Shown: in pieces, positions 23,999 to 32,373 of the stretch
Layout: the number at the start of each line of letters is the position of its first letter
Numbering within the stretch: the first letter of the stretch is position 1
Translations under genes and position numbers: made by a program
NCBI GenBank assembly: GCA_003243275.1
Contig: QFQR01000010.1
Location: 1-56,009 of the forward strand
Source: Leifsonia xyli
Lineage (GTDB): Bacteria > Actinomycetota > Actinomycetes > Actinomycetales > Microbacteriaceae
Length of the DNA stretch: 56,009 nucleotides
Direction of reading: 5' to 3'
Notes under the pieces: generated by a model
Told to the model about the DNA's origin: nothing
The model's database searches: none
Seen by the model: only the letters and a program-made list of their open reading frames with translations

Positions 23999-24176
23999 TC
24001 TGTTGGTACTCCCTTTCTGGAATAATTTCAAAGTCTCCCGGAATAGTTTCGTCAACAACCATGAGCATACTCATAAAATACATCTTGAAGTTTTCATTGT
24101 TGACCATTATACCGTTTCTTGATTCCCAACAACGGCGGACAGCACACTGGTAATCATATTTAATTTTGATAACCAC
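23991..24176 (-). CDS. hypothetical protein, 61 aa
   Basis: GTG start without a clear SD; an internal ATG at 24107 is the alternative. The acidic end (DETIPGDFEIIPEREY) looks like real protein and carries the SD of the resolvase gene. Reality is likely; the start is uncertain. Confidence 0.5.
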   Translation of the reverse strand: MVIKIKYDYQCAVRRCWESRNGIMVNNENFKMYFMSMLMVVDETIPGDFEIIPEREYQQNG

Positions 24177-24203
24177 ATTATCGAAAGGGCCTATATGGCC
24201 GTC

Positions 24204-24263
24204 TCACTCGTTATCGTGTAAATAGTTATATAACGCTTCTTGCAAAGTTTCGAACGCATTCAT
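24204..24263 (-). CDS. micro-ORF, 19 aa, after primase-helicase
   Basis: Encodes MNAFETLQEALYNYLHDNE behind an excellent SD (GAGGTGA) that includes the stop of the upstream gene. A GGCC-ATATA-GGCC hairpin follows. It is very short, but the start signal is among the better ones here. It could be a leader peptide or coupling element. Confidence 0.42.
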   Translation of the reverse strand: MNAFETLQEALYNYLHDNE

Positions 24264-24270
24264 AGTCACC

Positions 24271-26703
24271 TCAAGAATCTGTATTATTGGTAATAGCTTG
24301 TAAGCCTTCTACATCAGAAATAAACCAAGCACCTGCTTTCTTACCAATATTAATAGGTTGCGAACCATCTGCGGGTGCTGCCAGTACAGATTTATCACCT
24401 TCAGACAACGGCGTAATTAATCCTTCAGATGTGAAGTCCTGCAATACACGATATAAAGCGCGACCTGGCTTCTCCCCGTTGCGCGAAGATTCTAATCTAG
24501 CTAGCTGGCGATAGCAGCGTTTAAGTACCGCGCCCTGTAAGAAGATTTTACGTTTCTGTAAAGGCTCATATTGATACTCTTGATTGTTATCCGACAAGTC
24601 TGCGGAGAAGTAACGCAATATAGCATCTGCAACGGAACGACGCACTTTCGAATCAGTAAGCTCGCCAATTTCACCAGACTTATATCTATCCAGCATAAGC
24701 TTAACAGACGACATAATATAAGAATTAGCCCACTCTACGTGAGAAAGCTGTACAACAGGTTGATTGAAGTTATCAAATACTGCAAAGGTACCAACCATAC
24801 GCTCAATACGTTCCAGAACACGGGTATATATCTGACGAAGCGTTTCGTCATTCATCTTAGCTTCATTACCTAATTTGCTGTTCAAGAATCTGCTAATTTC
24901 ATTTAAACGATTCGAAGCTTCTTGGGTAACTCCCACTTCACCGGACCATCCGTTATCAACATAATGCGTCTGAGTACAGAAGATACCATGAATAAGATCA
25001 GCTAAGTACCCAGGCAACTCTATCATTTCAGAGATTGATTGTTCAGGGCTGTAACCTTCATATACGCCAAAGTTAAAACGTGACATGAAACCATCTGCTG
25101 CCAGTTTACCTGTCAAGTTCTTAAACAAAGAATCCAAAGTGGTTTCGCCTATAAGAGTTAAAGTCGCTTCAGTCTTAGAGGTTTCAACGTTGTTCTCTTT
25201 GTTTGAGTATGTAGCGCCTCCCGTAATAACACCTACGTGGGCAGCAGAGTAAGAGTTAAGGAGGAAAGTTTTAACTTGGCTCGCGTTGCTATTTCCAGTG
25301 GTGTTTAATTCTTCAAGAATGCCACCAATTTCAGGAGTAACAGAACACAAGTTAATTCGTTCGTTAAGCTCTTTTTTCCATGCGATAGAGGAGCGCATTT
25401 CGTCAAAGCTAAATATGTTGAGTAAGTTATCGCCCATCTTATCCATGTGTTGAATAATACTACCCAACCCCTGGTTCATGGTGTTTTTACCTGTACCTGA
25501 GCGGGCTGCAATGATGTAATAAGCATTCAAATGCTTACGACGAAAACGCCAACCCTTTGCAGTAAGACCCGATGCAAATGCTAGAGCTGTGGTTATAGCA
25601 ATAACAGGGACTGGCATGATCGAGTTCTGATAAATCCACTTTGCAATTTCACCAATAGGCCCTGGCGGGAAGCCGTACTCAACTTTCTCTACATCAAACT
25701 CAGCATCTTTAACTGCTAACTGCTGTTTAATCTGCTGCTGCTGTTCCGCGCTAGTTGCCATCATTGCTTCAATGTTGCGACGAGACATGGCAATCATAGC
25801 TTCTGTTTGAGCTTGCTTCTGTTGTATTTCAACTTGCAGATAAGAGCGCATGTTGTTGATCGTACGCATTAGGTACTTATCATCCGCCATGATCTTATCT
25901 TTCTGCCCTGGCTTAGGCCCGCGGTTAGCCAGCTGTGTTTTGCGAAATATACGCATTACCTGGGAATTGTTAGGCGATGCCTTTACCAGGAAGTTAATTA
26001 GAGCAGCATCTGCTTCGGAGCCTGACGGGTATTGATTGGGTATAAGCCTGTTAATAGGAGAATAATAGAGTGTTTCAAAGTTCTCTGAGTTTTCCCAGGT
26101 AAGAATATCGGCCAGCACGTCTTCATCAGAACGCACTTGCGGCTGATCTTCAACTTTGATAATGATTTTAGCTTTTTCATCGAGATACTGTGCTAAGTAG
26201 TCACAAACACCATTACCATTGCCGATAGGCAGCTGGATAACTACGCGCCCTGTACAAATGATAAAGCGTTCCTGGCTGTACCGCTCCACCCCGTATTCGC
26301 TTGAACGCCTTCCCTCGCCATAGTTGCCATGTACCCAAATATGCAAGCCCTTGCCGCTAGCGGAGGCTTCTACATAGGATTGAGCGCCCTGTGCAATCTG
26401 CCAGAACCATTGAATATGTTCTTGCGGGGTATCTGGATGAACGTCCATATCAATAACGGTGTAAGGATCGTCTGGCGTTAAAACAAATCCAGGCAATAAA
26501 CCTTCATTCATTTCGCAAAGGTGCTCAGCAATATCAAATGACATCCATGTTTTTGGATCTGTCGGCGAGGCTTTTTCTAATGGCTGCTGGTAACCAGGAG
26601 AGTACATAGGGATTTTGTCTGACCCACAGACTACCCACTGCGGAACATTCTTTATCTCCTGTGGGAAGTTGTAGCCGTCAAACTCTATTTCAAATTTCTT
26701 CAT
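24271..26703 (-). CDS. bifunctional primase-polymerase/helicase
   Basis: 810 residues. The N-terminal prim-pol domain has IDMDVHP (D85, D87), SGKGLHIWV (116-124) and RFIICTGR (about 146-153). A Gln-rich linker (about 290-330) leads to a DUF3987-type helicase with Walker A RSGTGKNT (401-408), a FSFDEM strand and ETTLDSLFKNL. It should prime and unwind at the fork, replacing separate DnaG and DnaB. AGGATAGCC precedes the ATG. It is the largest leftward gene. Confidence 0.88.
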   Translation of the reverse strand: MKKFEIEFDGYNFPQEIKNVPQWVVCGSDKIPMYSPGYQQPLEKASPTDPKTWMSFDIAEHLCEMNEGLLPGFVLTPDDPYTVIDMDVHPDTPQEHIQWFWQIAQGAQSYVEASASGKGLHIWVHGNYGEGRRSSEYGVERYSQERFIICTGRVVIQLPIGNGNGVCDYLAQYLDEKAKIIIKVEDQPQVRSDEDVLADILTWENSENFETLYYSPINRLIPNQYPSGSEADAALINFLVKASPNNSQVMRIFRKTQLANRGPKPGQKDKIMADDKYLMRTINNMRSYLQVEIQQKQAQTEAMIAMSRRNIEAMMATSAEQQQQIKQQLAVKDAEFDVEKVEYGFPPGPIGEIAKWIYQNSIMPVPVIAITTALAFASGLTAKGWRFRRKHLNAYYIIAARSGTGKNTMNQGLGSIIQHMDKMGDNLLNIFSFDEMRSSIAWKKELNERINLCSVTPEIGGILEELNTTGNSNASQVKTFLLNSYSAAHVGVITGGATYSNKENNVETSKTEATLTLIGETTLDSLFKNLTGKLAADGFMSRFNFGVYEGYSPEQSISEMIELPGYLADLIHGIFCTQTHYVDNGWSGEVGVTQEASNRLNEISRFLNSKLGNEAKMNDETLRQIYTRVLERIERMVGTFAVFDNFNQPVVQLSHVEWANSYIMSSVKLMLDRYKSGEIGELTDSKVRRSVADAILRYFSADLSDNNQEYQYEPLQKRKIFLQGAVLKRCYRQLARLESSRNGEKPGRALYRVLQDFTSEGLITPLSEGDKSVLAAPADGSQPINIGKKAGAWFISDVEGLQAITNNTDS

Positions 26704-26757
26704 TTATGGCTATCCTTGGACGCAGTTAGGGCGCCTATATTAGCGCCCTAATGTGGA

Positions 26758-26967
26758 TCATTGCAATTTAACAACGTTGACGGTTACGACATTTCCTGGG
26801 TTAACCCCGAAGCGCCTCGCGACGCTGATTTCTTTGTCCAGCAGATAGTCGCTTGTCATACGAAACGTATTAGATACGTTTATAAAAATACGTTCTTTAC
26901 GTCTTCTGCCAGTTATTTCATTTATTTCCATAACCAGCATGTATTGAACAGGTTGATTTGTGGTCAT
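26758..26967 (-). CDS. hypothetical protein, 69 aa
   Basis: Beta-rich, basic middle (RRRKERIFINV). Overlaps the upstream gene as ATGA with GGGAAT before it. Not recognised. Confidence 0.72.
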   Translation of the reverse strand: MTTNQPVQYMLVMEINEITGRRRKERIFINVSNTFRMTSDYLLDKEISVARRFGVNPGNVVTVNVVKLQ

Positions 26968-27551
26968 ATATTCCCGCCGTATTGTGCATTGGCTTTAGCC
27001 AGCGCTTCGGCTAAAGAGTTACCCCATTCAGACCCATTCTTACCAACAGCGACATGATAAGTATGAGTTGCATCATCCTGGAATAGTTTAACAGTGACAT
27101 CACTACCATCCTGAATGTCACCCATGAGGTTTATGATCATCTGAAACTGCTCAGAACGGCGACGCCATTGATCGATCTGCATAATAACAGCAGTTAGGTT
27201 TTCACCGATAAGCCCAGCAGAGAGGTCGCAACCTTCACCAGCTTCGTCCATAATAACAGCCTGGCAGATCTGGTTGGCAACCATACGGCAGCTATCCGGG
27301 ACTTTTTCAAATTGCTTGTCACCGTGGTCTACACGAGAAGCAATCATTTTCCAGACCAGTTCATATTCAGGCCAATCTCGCTCAACAACTACAGTTTCCA
27401 ACTCTGCTTTAGAGTCAACAAAGCGTTGAGTTCTTACGCGCTCGGCTAATTCAATTAAATCAGCCATGTCTGTTTTGCTGATGCGATTAGAAGCAAGAGC
27501 AGCTTTAAGATCAGATCTCTTGATTACAATATAACGATTTTCACGTTCCAT
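26964..27551 (-). CDS. hypothetical protein, 195 aa
   Basis: Begins RENRYIVIKRSDLKAAL, an opening common to phage proteins of unknown role. The middle is helical, and the end (TYHVAVGKNGSEWGNSLAEAL) resembles a small alpha/beta appendage. Start shares one base with the upstream stop; CGGGAG lies upstream. Confidence 0.75.
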   Translation of the reverse strand: MERENRYIVIKRSDLKAALASNRISKTDMADLIELAERVRTQRFVDSKAELETVVVERDWPEYELVWKMIASRVDHGDKQFEKVPDSCRMVANQICQAVIMDEAGEGCDLSAGLIGENLTAVIMQIDQWRRRSEQFQMIINLMGDIQDGSDVTVKLFQDDATHTYHVAVGKNGSEWGNSLAEALAKANAQYGGNI

Positions 27552-28135
27552 TATTTACTCCCGTACATTGAAATAATATAGTCAGATAATTTCCACCAAT
27601 CTTCAGCGGTGTTATAAACTCCATAATCTATTATAGGAATATTAAGCATCTTGGCAAGACGTAAAGCCTGACCGGTTCCACCTTCACCCCGCCCGCCCTC
27701 AGTCCAGCATATAACCACATTAACTGGAGTATTCAAATCCTGCCCTAATATTTGATAAGTATTACGTGCATGTAATTCTAGCGCTTCAGGGCTCAGGTTC
27801 TTACCGTTAGGATGCAACAGACGCGCAATAACTTTACAGCCCAGAACAGACCCGGTAACTTCATCTAGGTAACTGGTAGCAGTAGCGAAGTCATGAGATT
27901 CAACATCTATAATCTGCTCAATGCTCATATAGTTGTGCATGTTAGGTAGGAAGATTTCACACTTACCACGAACACCACGCGCACCATACTCAAAAGCCTT
28001 ATCAGCACCGTCAGCGCGTCCGCTCCTTAACGTCCAGCCCTTGCTACATAACTGCGAGCTAAGTATGGCAAATATTTCGCAGACTTCCGGCGGAGTTTTG
28101 CGGGAACCAATCCCGGCGAAGATTTTATTCACCAT
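27551..28135 (-). CDS. SLOG/DprA-like nucleotide-binding protein
   Basis: 194 residues. IFAGIGSRKTPPEV, LRSGRADGADKAFEYGA and the later ICWTEGGRGEGGTGQALRLAK are the nucleotide-binding loops of the DprA/LOG (SLOG) Rossmann family. Phage members may bind nucleotide signals or single-stranded DNA; the substrate cannot be told from sequence. The Gly-rich second loop is typical of the short phage form. AAGGAG precedes the ATG within the small ORF upstream. Confidence 0.8.
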   Translation of the reverse strand: MVNKIFAGIGSRKTPPEVCEIFAILSSQLCSKGWTLRSGRADGADKAFEYGARGVRGKCEIFLPNMHNYMSIEQIIDVESHDFATATSYLDEVTGSVLGCKVIARLLHPNGKNLSPEALELHARNTYQILGQDLNTPVNVVICWTEGGRGEGGTGQALRLAKMLNIPIIDYGVYNTAEDWWKLSDYIISMYGSK

Positions 28136-28236
28136 TCAATCTCCTTACCTTGTTGCATACCTTTACGGGTAAAATGAATCATGGCCCACCATAACGGAGA
28201 GACTAAGCGATTCAAATGATCTTTGCGCCAGCCCAT
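28129..28236 (-). CDS. small ORF, 35 aa or longer, start unclear
   Basis: The ATG at 28236 gives MGWRKDHLNRLVSPLWWAM plus a basic end, overlapping the SLOG gene. The frame continues upstream without stop to about 28310 with protein-like sequence (NSERLALEYPQCAQFLLD) but no usable start. It may therefore be longer, or joined to the gene at 28292 by a frame change near 28292. Confidence 0.45.
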   Translation of the reverse strand: MGWRKDHLNRLVSPLWWAMIHFTRKGMQQGKEIEW

Positions 28237-28291
28237 ATCAAGAAGGAACTGAGCGCATTGTGGATACTCAAGAGCTAACCGCTCGCTGTTT

Positions 28292-28654
28292 TTACGGCTT
28301 ATATGGATTGGGCTTTAATGAGAATGATTCACCGTTTCTTATCATTAAACCTAAATAGCGCAAACGTGATAAGATACCGTTGTCTGTCCTGTTAAACTCC
28401 ATACATAAGTCAACAAGATGTACTTCGGTTTTCTTAACCGCTTTACTTTTAGCAATAATAGATTGAAGAAGTTTGAGTGTTTCCTCCTGAGACCAGCGCA
28501 TACCAACAGAGCAGCCATGACAATTCGCGGGGAGGCCTTTGTCATGTTTCATGCGTTTCTTTGCTTTCTCCTGTTCTAAGCGCCGCCAGCGTGACTCCTC
28601 TATTTGGGCTCGAGTCATGTTAGACTCATCAACCCACGGGATTTTATTCTTCAT
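28292..28654 (-). CDS. hypothetical basic protein, 120 aa
   Basis: Starts MKNKIPWVDESNMTRAQ. It has many Lys/Arg and a CHGC pair, then a helix-turn-helix-like end (VDLCMEFNRTDNGILSRLRYLG). GAGGG lies seven bases before 28654, while the longer frame has no SD. Possibly DNA binding. Confidence 0.7.
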   Translation of the reverse strand: MKNKIPWVDESNMTRAQIEESRWRRLEQEKAKKRMKHDKGLPANCHGCSVGMRWSQEETLKLLQSIIAKSKAVKKTEVHLVDLCMEFNRTDNGILSRLRYLGLMIRNGESFSLKPNPYKP

Positions 28655-29054
28655 TTTTATCCCTCTTAATCTGAATACGAACCTCTTTGCCGATAAGATC
28701 AGAAGCATCATTCGGAATACGTAAACCACGTCCCAACATTTGAATGTACTTCTTAGTATGAGAGAAATCTGGTTCACTACGCAGCTCTAACAAACGTCGA
28801 ATGTAACGAGCTTCTTTATGGTTATAGTCCCAGAAGGGCTGACGTTCTACTTCGCGCTTTACACAACCAAGCTCGTGAACTTCATAACGCACTTCCATAA
28901 ATTGATCACGCGTCATTTCTGGGAACATCCCTTCAAGCATTTTAAGGCACTGTGCCCAGGGCATTTGAGCACCAGCGCAAAGCCTCATTGTGTGGTGCAT
29001 GGCGCGGGCATTCATGAAAAGCGGTGTTTCAAGTTCTAATTTGAAGTTAAGCAT
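28644..29054 (-). CDS. hypothetical protein, 136 aa
   Basis: Helical protein (HHTMRLCAGAQMPWAQCL) with a basic end. GGAG ten bases upstream overlaps the stop of the 35-aa membrane ORF. Not recognised. Confidence 0.72.
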   Translation of the reverse strand: MLNFKLELETPLFMNARAMHHTMRLCAGAQMPWAQCLKMLEGMFPEMTRDQFMEVRYEVHELGCVKREVERQPFWDYNHKEARYIRRLLELRSEPDFSHTKKYIQMLGRGLRIPNDASDLIGKEVRIQIKRDKNEE

Positions 29055-29057
29055 GGG

Positions 29058-29165
29058 TTACTCCAATAAGTATCTAACTGATGTACCTATTATAAAGCAG
29101 ACTGCTATAAAGGCCATAGCATACAGGCATGAAGTGAGTCTTTCTTTTAAGTATTTGGAGATCAT
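29058..29165 (-). CDS. small membrane protein, 35 aa
   Basis: Found by hand. MISKYLKERL is followed by one transmembrane helix (about 11-28). AAGGAG lies upstream, and it fits exactly between its neighbours. Function unknown; early small membrane proteins of phages often act on the host envelope. Confidence 0.62.
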   Translation of the reverse strand: MISKYLKERLTSCLYAMAFIAVCFIIGTSVRYLLE

Positions 29166-29190
29166 CTTTATTCTTCTCCTTGCGTATTGA

Positions 29191-29466
29191 TCATAATCTA
29201 TTAGCTGCCAGGGCCTCAGATTTTAAGAGCTGAAGACAAACAACATAATCATGAGGGTGAGTCATAACAAATCCACGTTTCAAAGCCTCAATATAAATAG
29301 GTAATGTTTCTATGATGCTCAACTTACTAGAAACCCACGGAGGAGAGTACTCAGAATATTCAGGGTTAGGTACATCAAAAAGAAAATCAGGAACCTCTCC
29401 TTTAATCGCTTCAAAGAGATGGTTAAGTTTTTCTTGAGCTTCATTACAATCTTGGTTATAGATCAT
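29191..29466 (-). CDS. hypothetical protein, 91 aa
   Basis: Acidic N-terminal half with a Pro/Tyr-rich stretch (PNPEYSEYSPPW) and helical end. Overlaps the upstream gene by 11 bases. Not recognised. Confidence 0.7.
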   Translation of the reverse strand: MIYNQDCNEAQEKLNHLFEAIKGEVPDFLFDVPNPEYSEYSPPWVSSKLSIIETLPIYIEALKRGFVMTHPHDYVVCLQLLKSEALAANRL

Positions 29467-30007
29467 TTTTATATACCTTTTTAGCTTGTTTAAAAGATTC
29501 AGAAACGTGCCTCATTTCTTCTCTGAGATCTTCCGGATGTTGGTTTATCTTTTCGCCGATAGGCTCATAGCCTTTTTCGGTGTATGTGTAGTAATCAGGC
29601 CAGCGACTCATAACCCATTGGCGGACATTGTGAAAGACAATATCAGGGTCTTCTGTAGTTATATAATCCTGACCCCACAGAGTGTAGATATATTCCCCTT
29701 TCTTGAGTTTAGGCTTCTTAACTTCAACTTTTACCTTCTTACGCTTATCGCGGGATTTATATGAATCAAACCAGGCTTGCGCATAACGCGCTATATAAAG
29801 GTGGGTGGCACCTAGCTTAATGTGGCCAGGTATTTGGTGCGCTTTATGCAATTGAGTTAAACGAGCGCCGGACAATCCATATTTAGCTGAAACTACAGCA
29901 GTCGTCCAGATTTCGGTAGCCACATTATGTTCCAGCCATTCGTTCGATGCTATCACTTGCTCGTCATTCATGTCTGACGGCATATCGGGTAGTTGTGTGA
30001 AAAACAT
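29456..30007 (-). CDS. putative helix-turn-helix DNA-binding protein, 183 aa
   Basis: First gene of the leftward arm. Residues about 36-75 (VVSAKYGLSGARLTQLHKAH then IARYAQAWFD) look like a MerR/excisionase-type helix-turn-helix, followed by a very basic stretch (KRKKVKVEVKKPKLKK). Position at the divergent control region suits an early regulator. AAGGAG lies five bases before the ATG. Confidence 0.68.
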   Translation of the reverse strand: MFFTQLPDMPSDMNDEQVIASNEWLEHNVATEIWTTAVVSAKYGLSGARLTQLHKAHQIPGHIKLGATHLYIARYAQAWFDSYKSRDKRKKVKVEVKKPKLKKGEYIYTLWGQDYITTEDPDIVFHNVRQWVMSRWPDYYTYTEKGYEPIGEKINQHPEDLREEMRHVSESFKQAKKVYKNDL

Positions 30008-30606
30008 AATTGCTCCTTAGATGTGCTTATCCTTTATTGTAATTTGAAACAATAAGTGATCGCAATTTTTATTTAAGAATTATTATGATCGAATTATAGA
30101 ATGCATAATTTACGCTTAAAAATTATTAAGCAATTGCAGAGATTAAATTTTAATTAAATGAAAGAGGAAAATTTGCAAACTTGCTTAATTGGTTTAATTA
30201 TTTTTAAATATAACGACCAATCCCTTGCAGCACTAAGCGGGGAACCATAATTTAAAGATTATTAAGGAAAACTACGTTTGCAAAATTTACCGTTTTCCTT
30301 TAAGTACCCTAAAAAACATACTTAAGAAAAAATAATTTTTAAATATAGTTTTTAAAAGGTATCATACTGTAAATAACAAATATTATTATAAATATATATT
30401 AGATATACTGTATTTACTGGGTTTCTTCGTTTTCCTTAGCATTAAAACATAAGCAAATAGCGGTAAACTAGAATTTTCTCCTATCAAACTGATAAATACG
30501 TGGTCACTCAAGTACCTGACCGGTATATAAATGACCATAGAAATTTCAATTTGACAATTTCAGATTTTGATTTTCTGATTTCATAATTTTTCAATTCTAT
30601 TTCAGG
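30008..30606. other. AT-rich divergent control region, candidate origin
   Basis: About 600 bases without a credible gene between the two arms, strongly A+T rich with many AATTTAA-type runs. An imperfect inverted repeat is present: AAAATTTGCAAAC (30168-30180) and GTTTGCAAAATTT (30276-30288). A second pair, CTGTAAATA near 30367 and TATTTACTGG at 30411-30420, flanks an AT block. It is the best place in the window for an origin and early operators, but none is proven. Confidence 0.5.
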
Positions 30607-30635
30607 TTGTTTTCTAGCCACATTACCTGTAGAAT
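30607..30635 (+). promoter_or_regulatory. rightward early promoter
   Basis: TTGTTT (30607-30612), exactly 17 bases, TAGAAT (30630-30635), with a second AT-rich -10 (TTTATATA) just downstream. The spacer contains CCACATTA. It would drive the 30770 gene through a structured leader. Confidence 0.6.
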
Positions 30636-30708
30636 GTTTATATAGTCGGTAAGGCGCTGAGGATTGTAAGTCCGTTAGGACCTTCGGTAAGCGCTAAGAC
30701 TAATGTGG
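30618..30708 (+). other. structured leader with nested inverted and direct repeats
   Basis: CCACATTA (30618-30625) pairs with TAATGTGG (30701-30708). Inside are an imperfect direct repeat, TCGGTAAGGCGCTGAG (30646-30661) and TCGGTAAGCGCTAAG (30684-30698), a GCGCT/AGCGC pair and a GTCC-GTTA-GGAC hairpin (30670-30681). This precedes the first rightward gene and could be a regulatory RNA or protein-binding site. Confidence 0.6.
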
Positions 30709-30769
30709 TTACAGTTGAAGTGTGTAAATTCGTTCAAATCAAATTAAATCAAGAGTTGGAGAGTTAGTT

Positions 30770-31075
30770 ATGAAGATTGAAGGGCAATCAGAACAATTCA
30801 TCTGTGCGGATGGTAAGTTTTTCGCGATGTATGACTATGATCAGCAAGGAAAACCGTTGTACCGCCAAATCGAGCTGTACATGCCAGGGGATACGGGCAC
30901 GTATAACGAGCCGTTGGACGTTACCCGCGCACGAAAACTTGCAGCCTTGGAAACGGGCAAGGACTTTCGCTGGGCGATTGGAAGCACGGGAGGGCAGTTA
31001 ACAGCGCGATATCAAGTTCGGGAGTCGGACGGTGAGCTCGTGTCGCTGCTGGCGCTGAAAGGCGGGATGGCGTAG
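30770..31075 (+). CDS. hypothetical protein, 101 aa, first rightward gene
   Basis: Beta-rich protein (FFAMYDYDQQGKPLYRQIELY). GGAG lies eight bases before the ATG. Not recognised. As the first gene after the early promoter it may be a host-takeover factor. Confidence 0.75.
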   Translation: MKIEGQSEQFICADGKFFAMYDYDQQGKPLYRQIELYMPGDTGTYNEPLDVTRARKLAALETGKDFRWAIGSTGGQLTARYQVRESDGELVSLLALKGGMA

Positions 31076-31082
31076 GAAATAC

Positions 31083-31103
31083 TGGCCCAGGGACGGGCCT
31101 GGA
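31083..31103. other. hairpin between convergent 101-aa and HNH genes
   Basis: GGCCC-AGGGAC-GGGCC, a 5-bp GC stem, lies eight bases past the 101-aa stop and about 50 bases past the HNH stop in the other direction. There is no clear T-run on either side, so termination would be weak. Confidence 0.45.
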
Positions 31104-31153
31104 AATGTTCCTGTCAATTTCAAATTTTGTAGAAGCCTCGCGTATAGTAAGAA

Positions 31154-31621
31154 TCAAAAGCGATTCCCTTTCGAGCAGTTCTCGCTCTTGGTCAGATATT
31201 GCAGGTTTTCGGCTATATGCAAACCGGAAACATTCTCACCTTGAAGAGGGATAATATGATCCACCTCATAACCTTCGGGACAATTCCGATAGAAATCATT
31301 TATTGCCTCACGATTAGCCCACGAAGGAGTTCTCTGTAATTTCATCGCGCGATAATGAGCCGCCAAAGTTCTACGGTTCGCTCTGCCATTATCAGTTAGA
31401 CGATAGTTCCTCTGGTGAACCTTCTGACGCTCATAATAATCCTTGTCACGATATTGCTTCAAAGCCTCATAATTTGAAGGCTGAGTTTCCCTCTTGCACT
31501 CCACACAGGTCCGGCCCGCCACGAACCGCTCGGCAACGTGGCCGCGCTTGCATGGCTTGCCTGTGAAATATCGTGAGCGTCCTAAGAATTTGGCTTGTTC
31601 ACGTGTAATTAATTCTGTCAT
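31154..31621 (-). CDS. HNH homing endonuclease
   Basis: 155 residues. The nuclease site is YEVDHIIPLQGENVSGLHIAENLQYL near the end. The N-terminal CKRGHVAERFVAGRTCVECKR is a zinc finger typical of phage HNH proteins. It is the only leftward gene inside the rightward arm, which marks it as a mobile insertion. Regulatory space of about 440 bases follows on its upstream side. Confidence 0.9.
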   Translation of the reverse strand: MTELITREQAKFLGRSRYFTGKPCKRGHVAERFVAGRTCVECKRETQPSNYEALKQYRDKDYYERQKVHQRNYRLTDNGRANRRTLAAHYRAMKLQRTPSWANREAINDFYRNCPEGYEVDHIIPLQGENVSGLHIAENLQYLTKSENCSKGNRF

Positions 31622-31770
31622 AGTAACCTCAGTTGATAAAGAGCAACGTTACCCAGTAGGTTGGGACTGTACGCGCAAGCATTATACTATGATCGGCTAA
31701 TAGTTCACCATGGTAATTACTTGATGTAAAGATGGGCCTAGATTTTGTTAATGCCAGAAGCAGGCCCACT

Positions 31771-31884
31771 ATGGTGGCAAAAAGTGGTAAATCGAGATCT
31801 ATTTCTTTTCATACTAGGGTACAGGGTATGGGTCGAAAGCGCTTAAAACGCGTTACAGAGCATTTAAACGTCATGTATGGTTAG
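31771..31884 (+). CDS. possible basic peptide, 37 aa
   Basis: Starts MVAKSGKSRSISFHTRVQG; Arg/Lys rich and protein-like, but without a convincing SD. Low confidence. Confidence 0.28.
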   Translation: MVAKSGKSRSISFHTRVQGMGRKRLKRVTEHLNVMYG

Positions 31885-31977
31885 ACAGTGGTGTGCGAAA
31901 TAGCTTGACAATATGTTGTATCTGGTACACGCGCCTACGCAGTCCTTATAGATGTATAACGTTTCTAAACCGCACTT

Positions 31978-31991
31978 TTGGCCACACCAAG
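31978..31991 (+). repeat. TTGGCCACACCAAG element, copy 1
   Basis: 14-bp sequence containing TTGG-CCACA-CCAA inverted arms, 68 bases before the 101-aa gene at 32060. Its TTGGCC could be a -35 with TTATTA at a long spacing, or it could be an operator. Confidence 0.65.
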
Positions 31992-32059
31992 GATCTACAT
32001 TGTGTTATTATGTATTCCAAGGCAGCAAACAAGCCGAAAACAAATAAACGGAGGCCACT

Positions 32060-32365
32060 ATGGCTAGCAAGGCAGTTAACATTAGCGCGCAAAATGTAGT
32101 AGACGATTTGAACCTGGTCCTGCCGTCCCCGTGGACTGTGGAAGCCGGTGAGCTGGACACCGTTTGCATTAACCACCCAGCAGTAGAGCTCGGCTATATT
32201 GTCCAGCTGGTAATGTGCGATAACGCTGGTTATAGTTTCCAGGTGGCAGAGTTCCAGTTCGATACCGAGTCCGGAAAGGATTATGAGGATAACGATAGTT
32301 TCCTCCGTTACGATGAAGCGCTGGCATATATCCGCCGCCGCGTGAATCGTCTGTTAGGCGACTGA
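32060..32365 (+). CDS. hypothetical protein, 101 aa
   Basis: Alpha/beta protein with acidic middle (DTESGKDYEDNDSF) and helical end. GGAGG five bases before the ATG is strong. Not recognised. It shares an upstream element with the next gene. Confidence 0.78.
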   Translation: MASKAVNISAQNVVDDLNLVLPSPWTVEAGELDTVCINHPAVELGYIVQLVMCDNAGYSFQVAEFQFDTESGKDYEDNDSFLRYDEALAYIRRRVNRLLGD

Positions 32366-32373
32366 TAGCACAA

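Larger units (their letters stand above)
31622..32059 (+). other. intergenic control region behind the HNH gene
   Basis: 438 bases. It contains a GGGCCT/AGGCCC pair around 31735-31767, a TTGACA box at 31904 with no good -10 at 17 bases, and the first TTGGCCACACCAAG element at 31978. A 37-codon basic ORF (31771-31884) is the only coding candidate. Confidence 0.5.
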
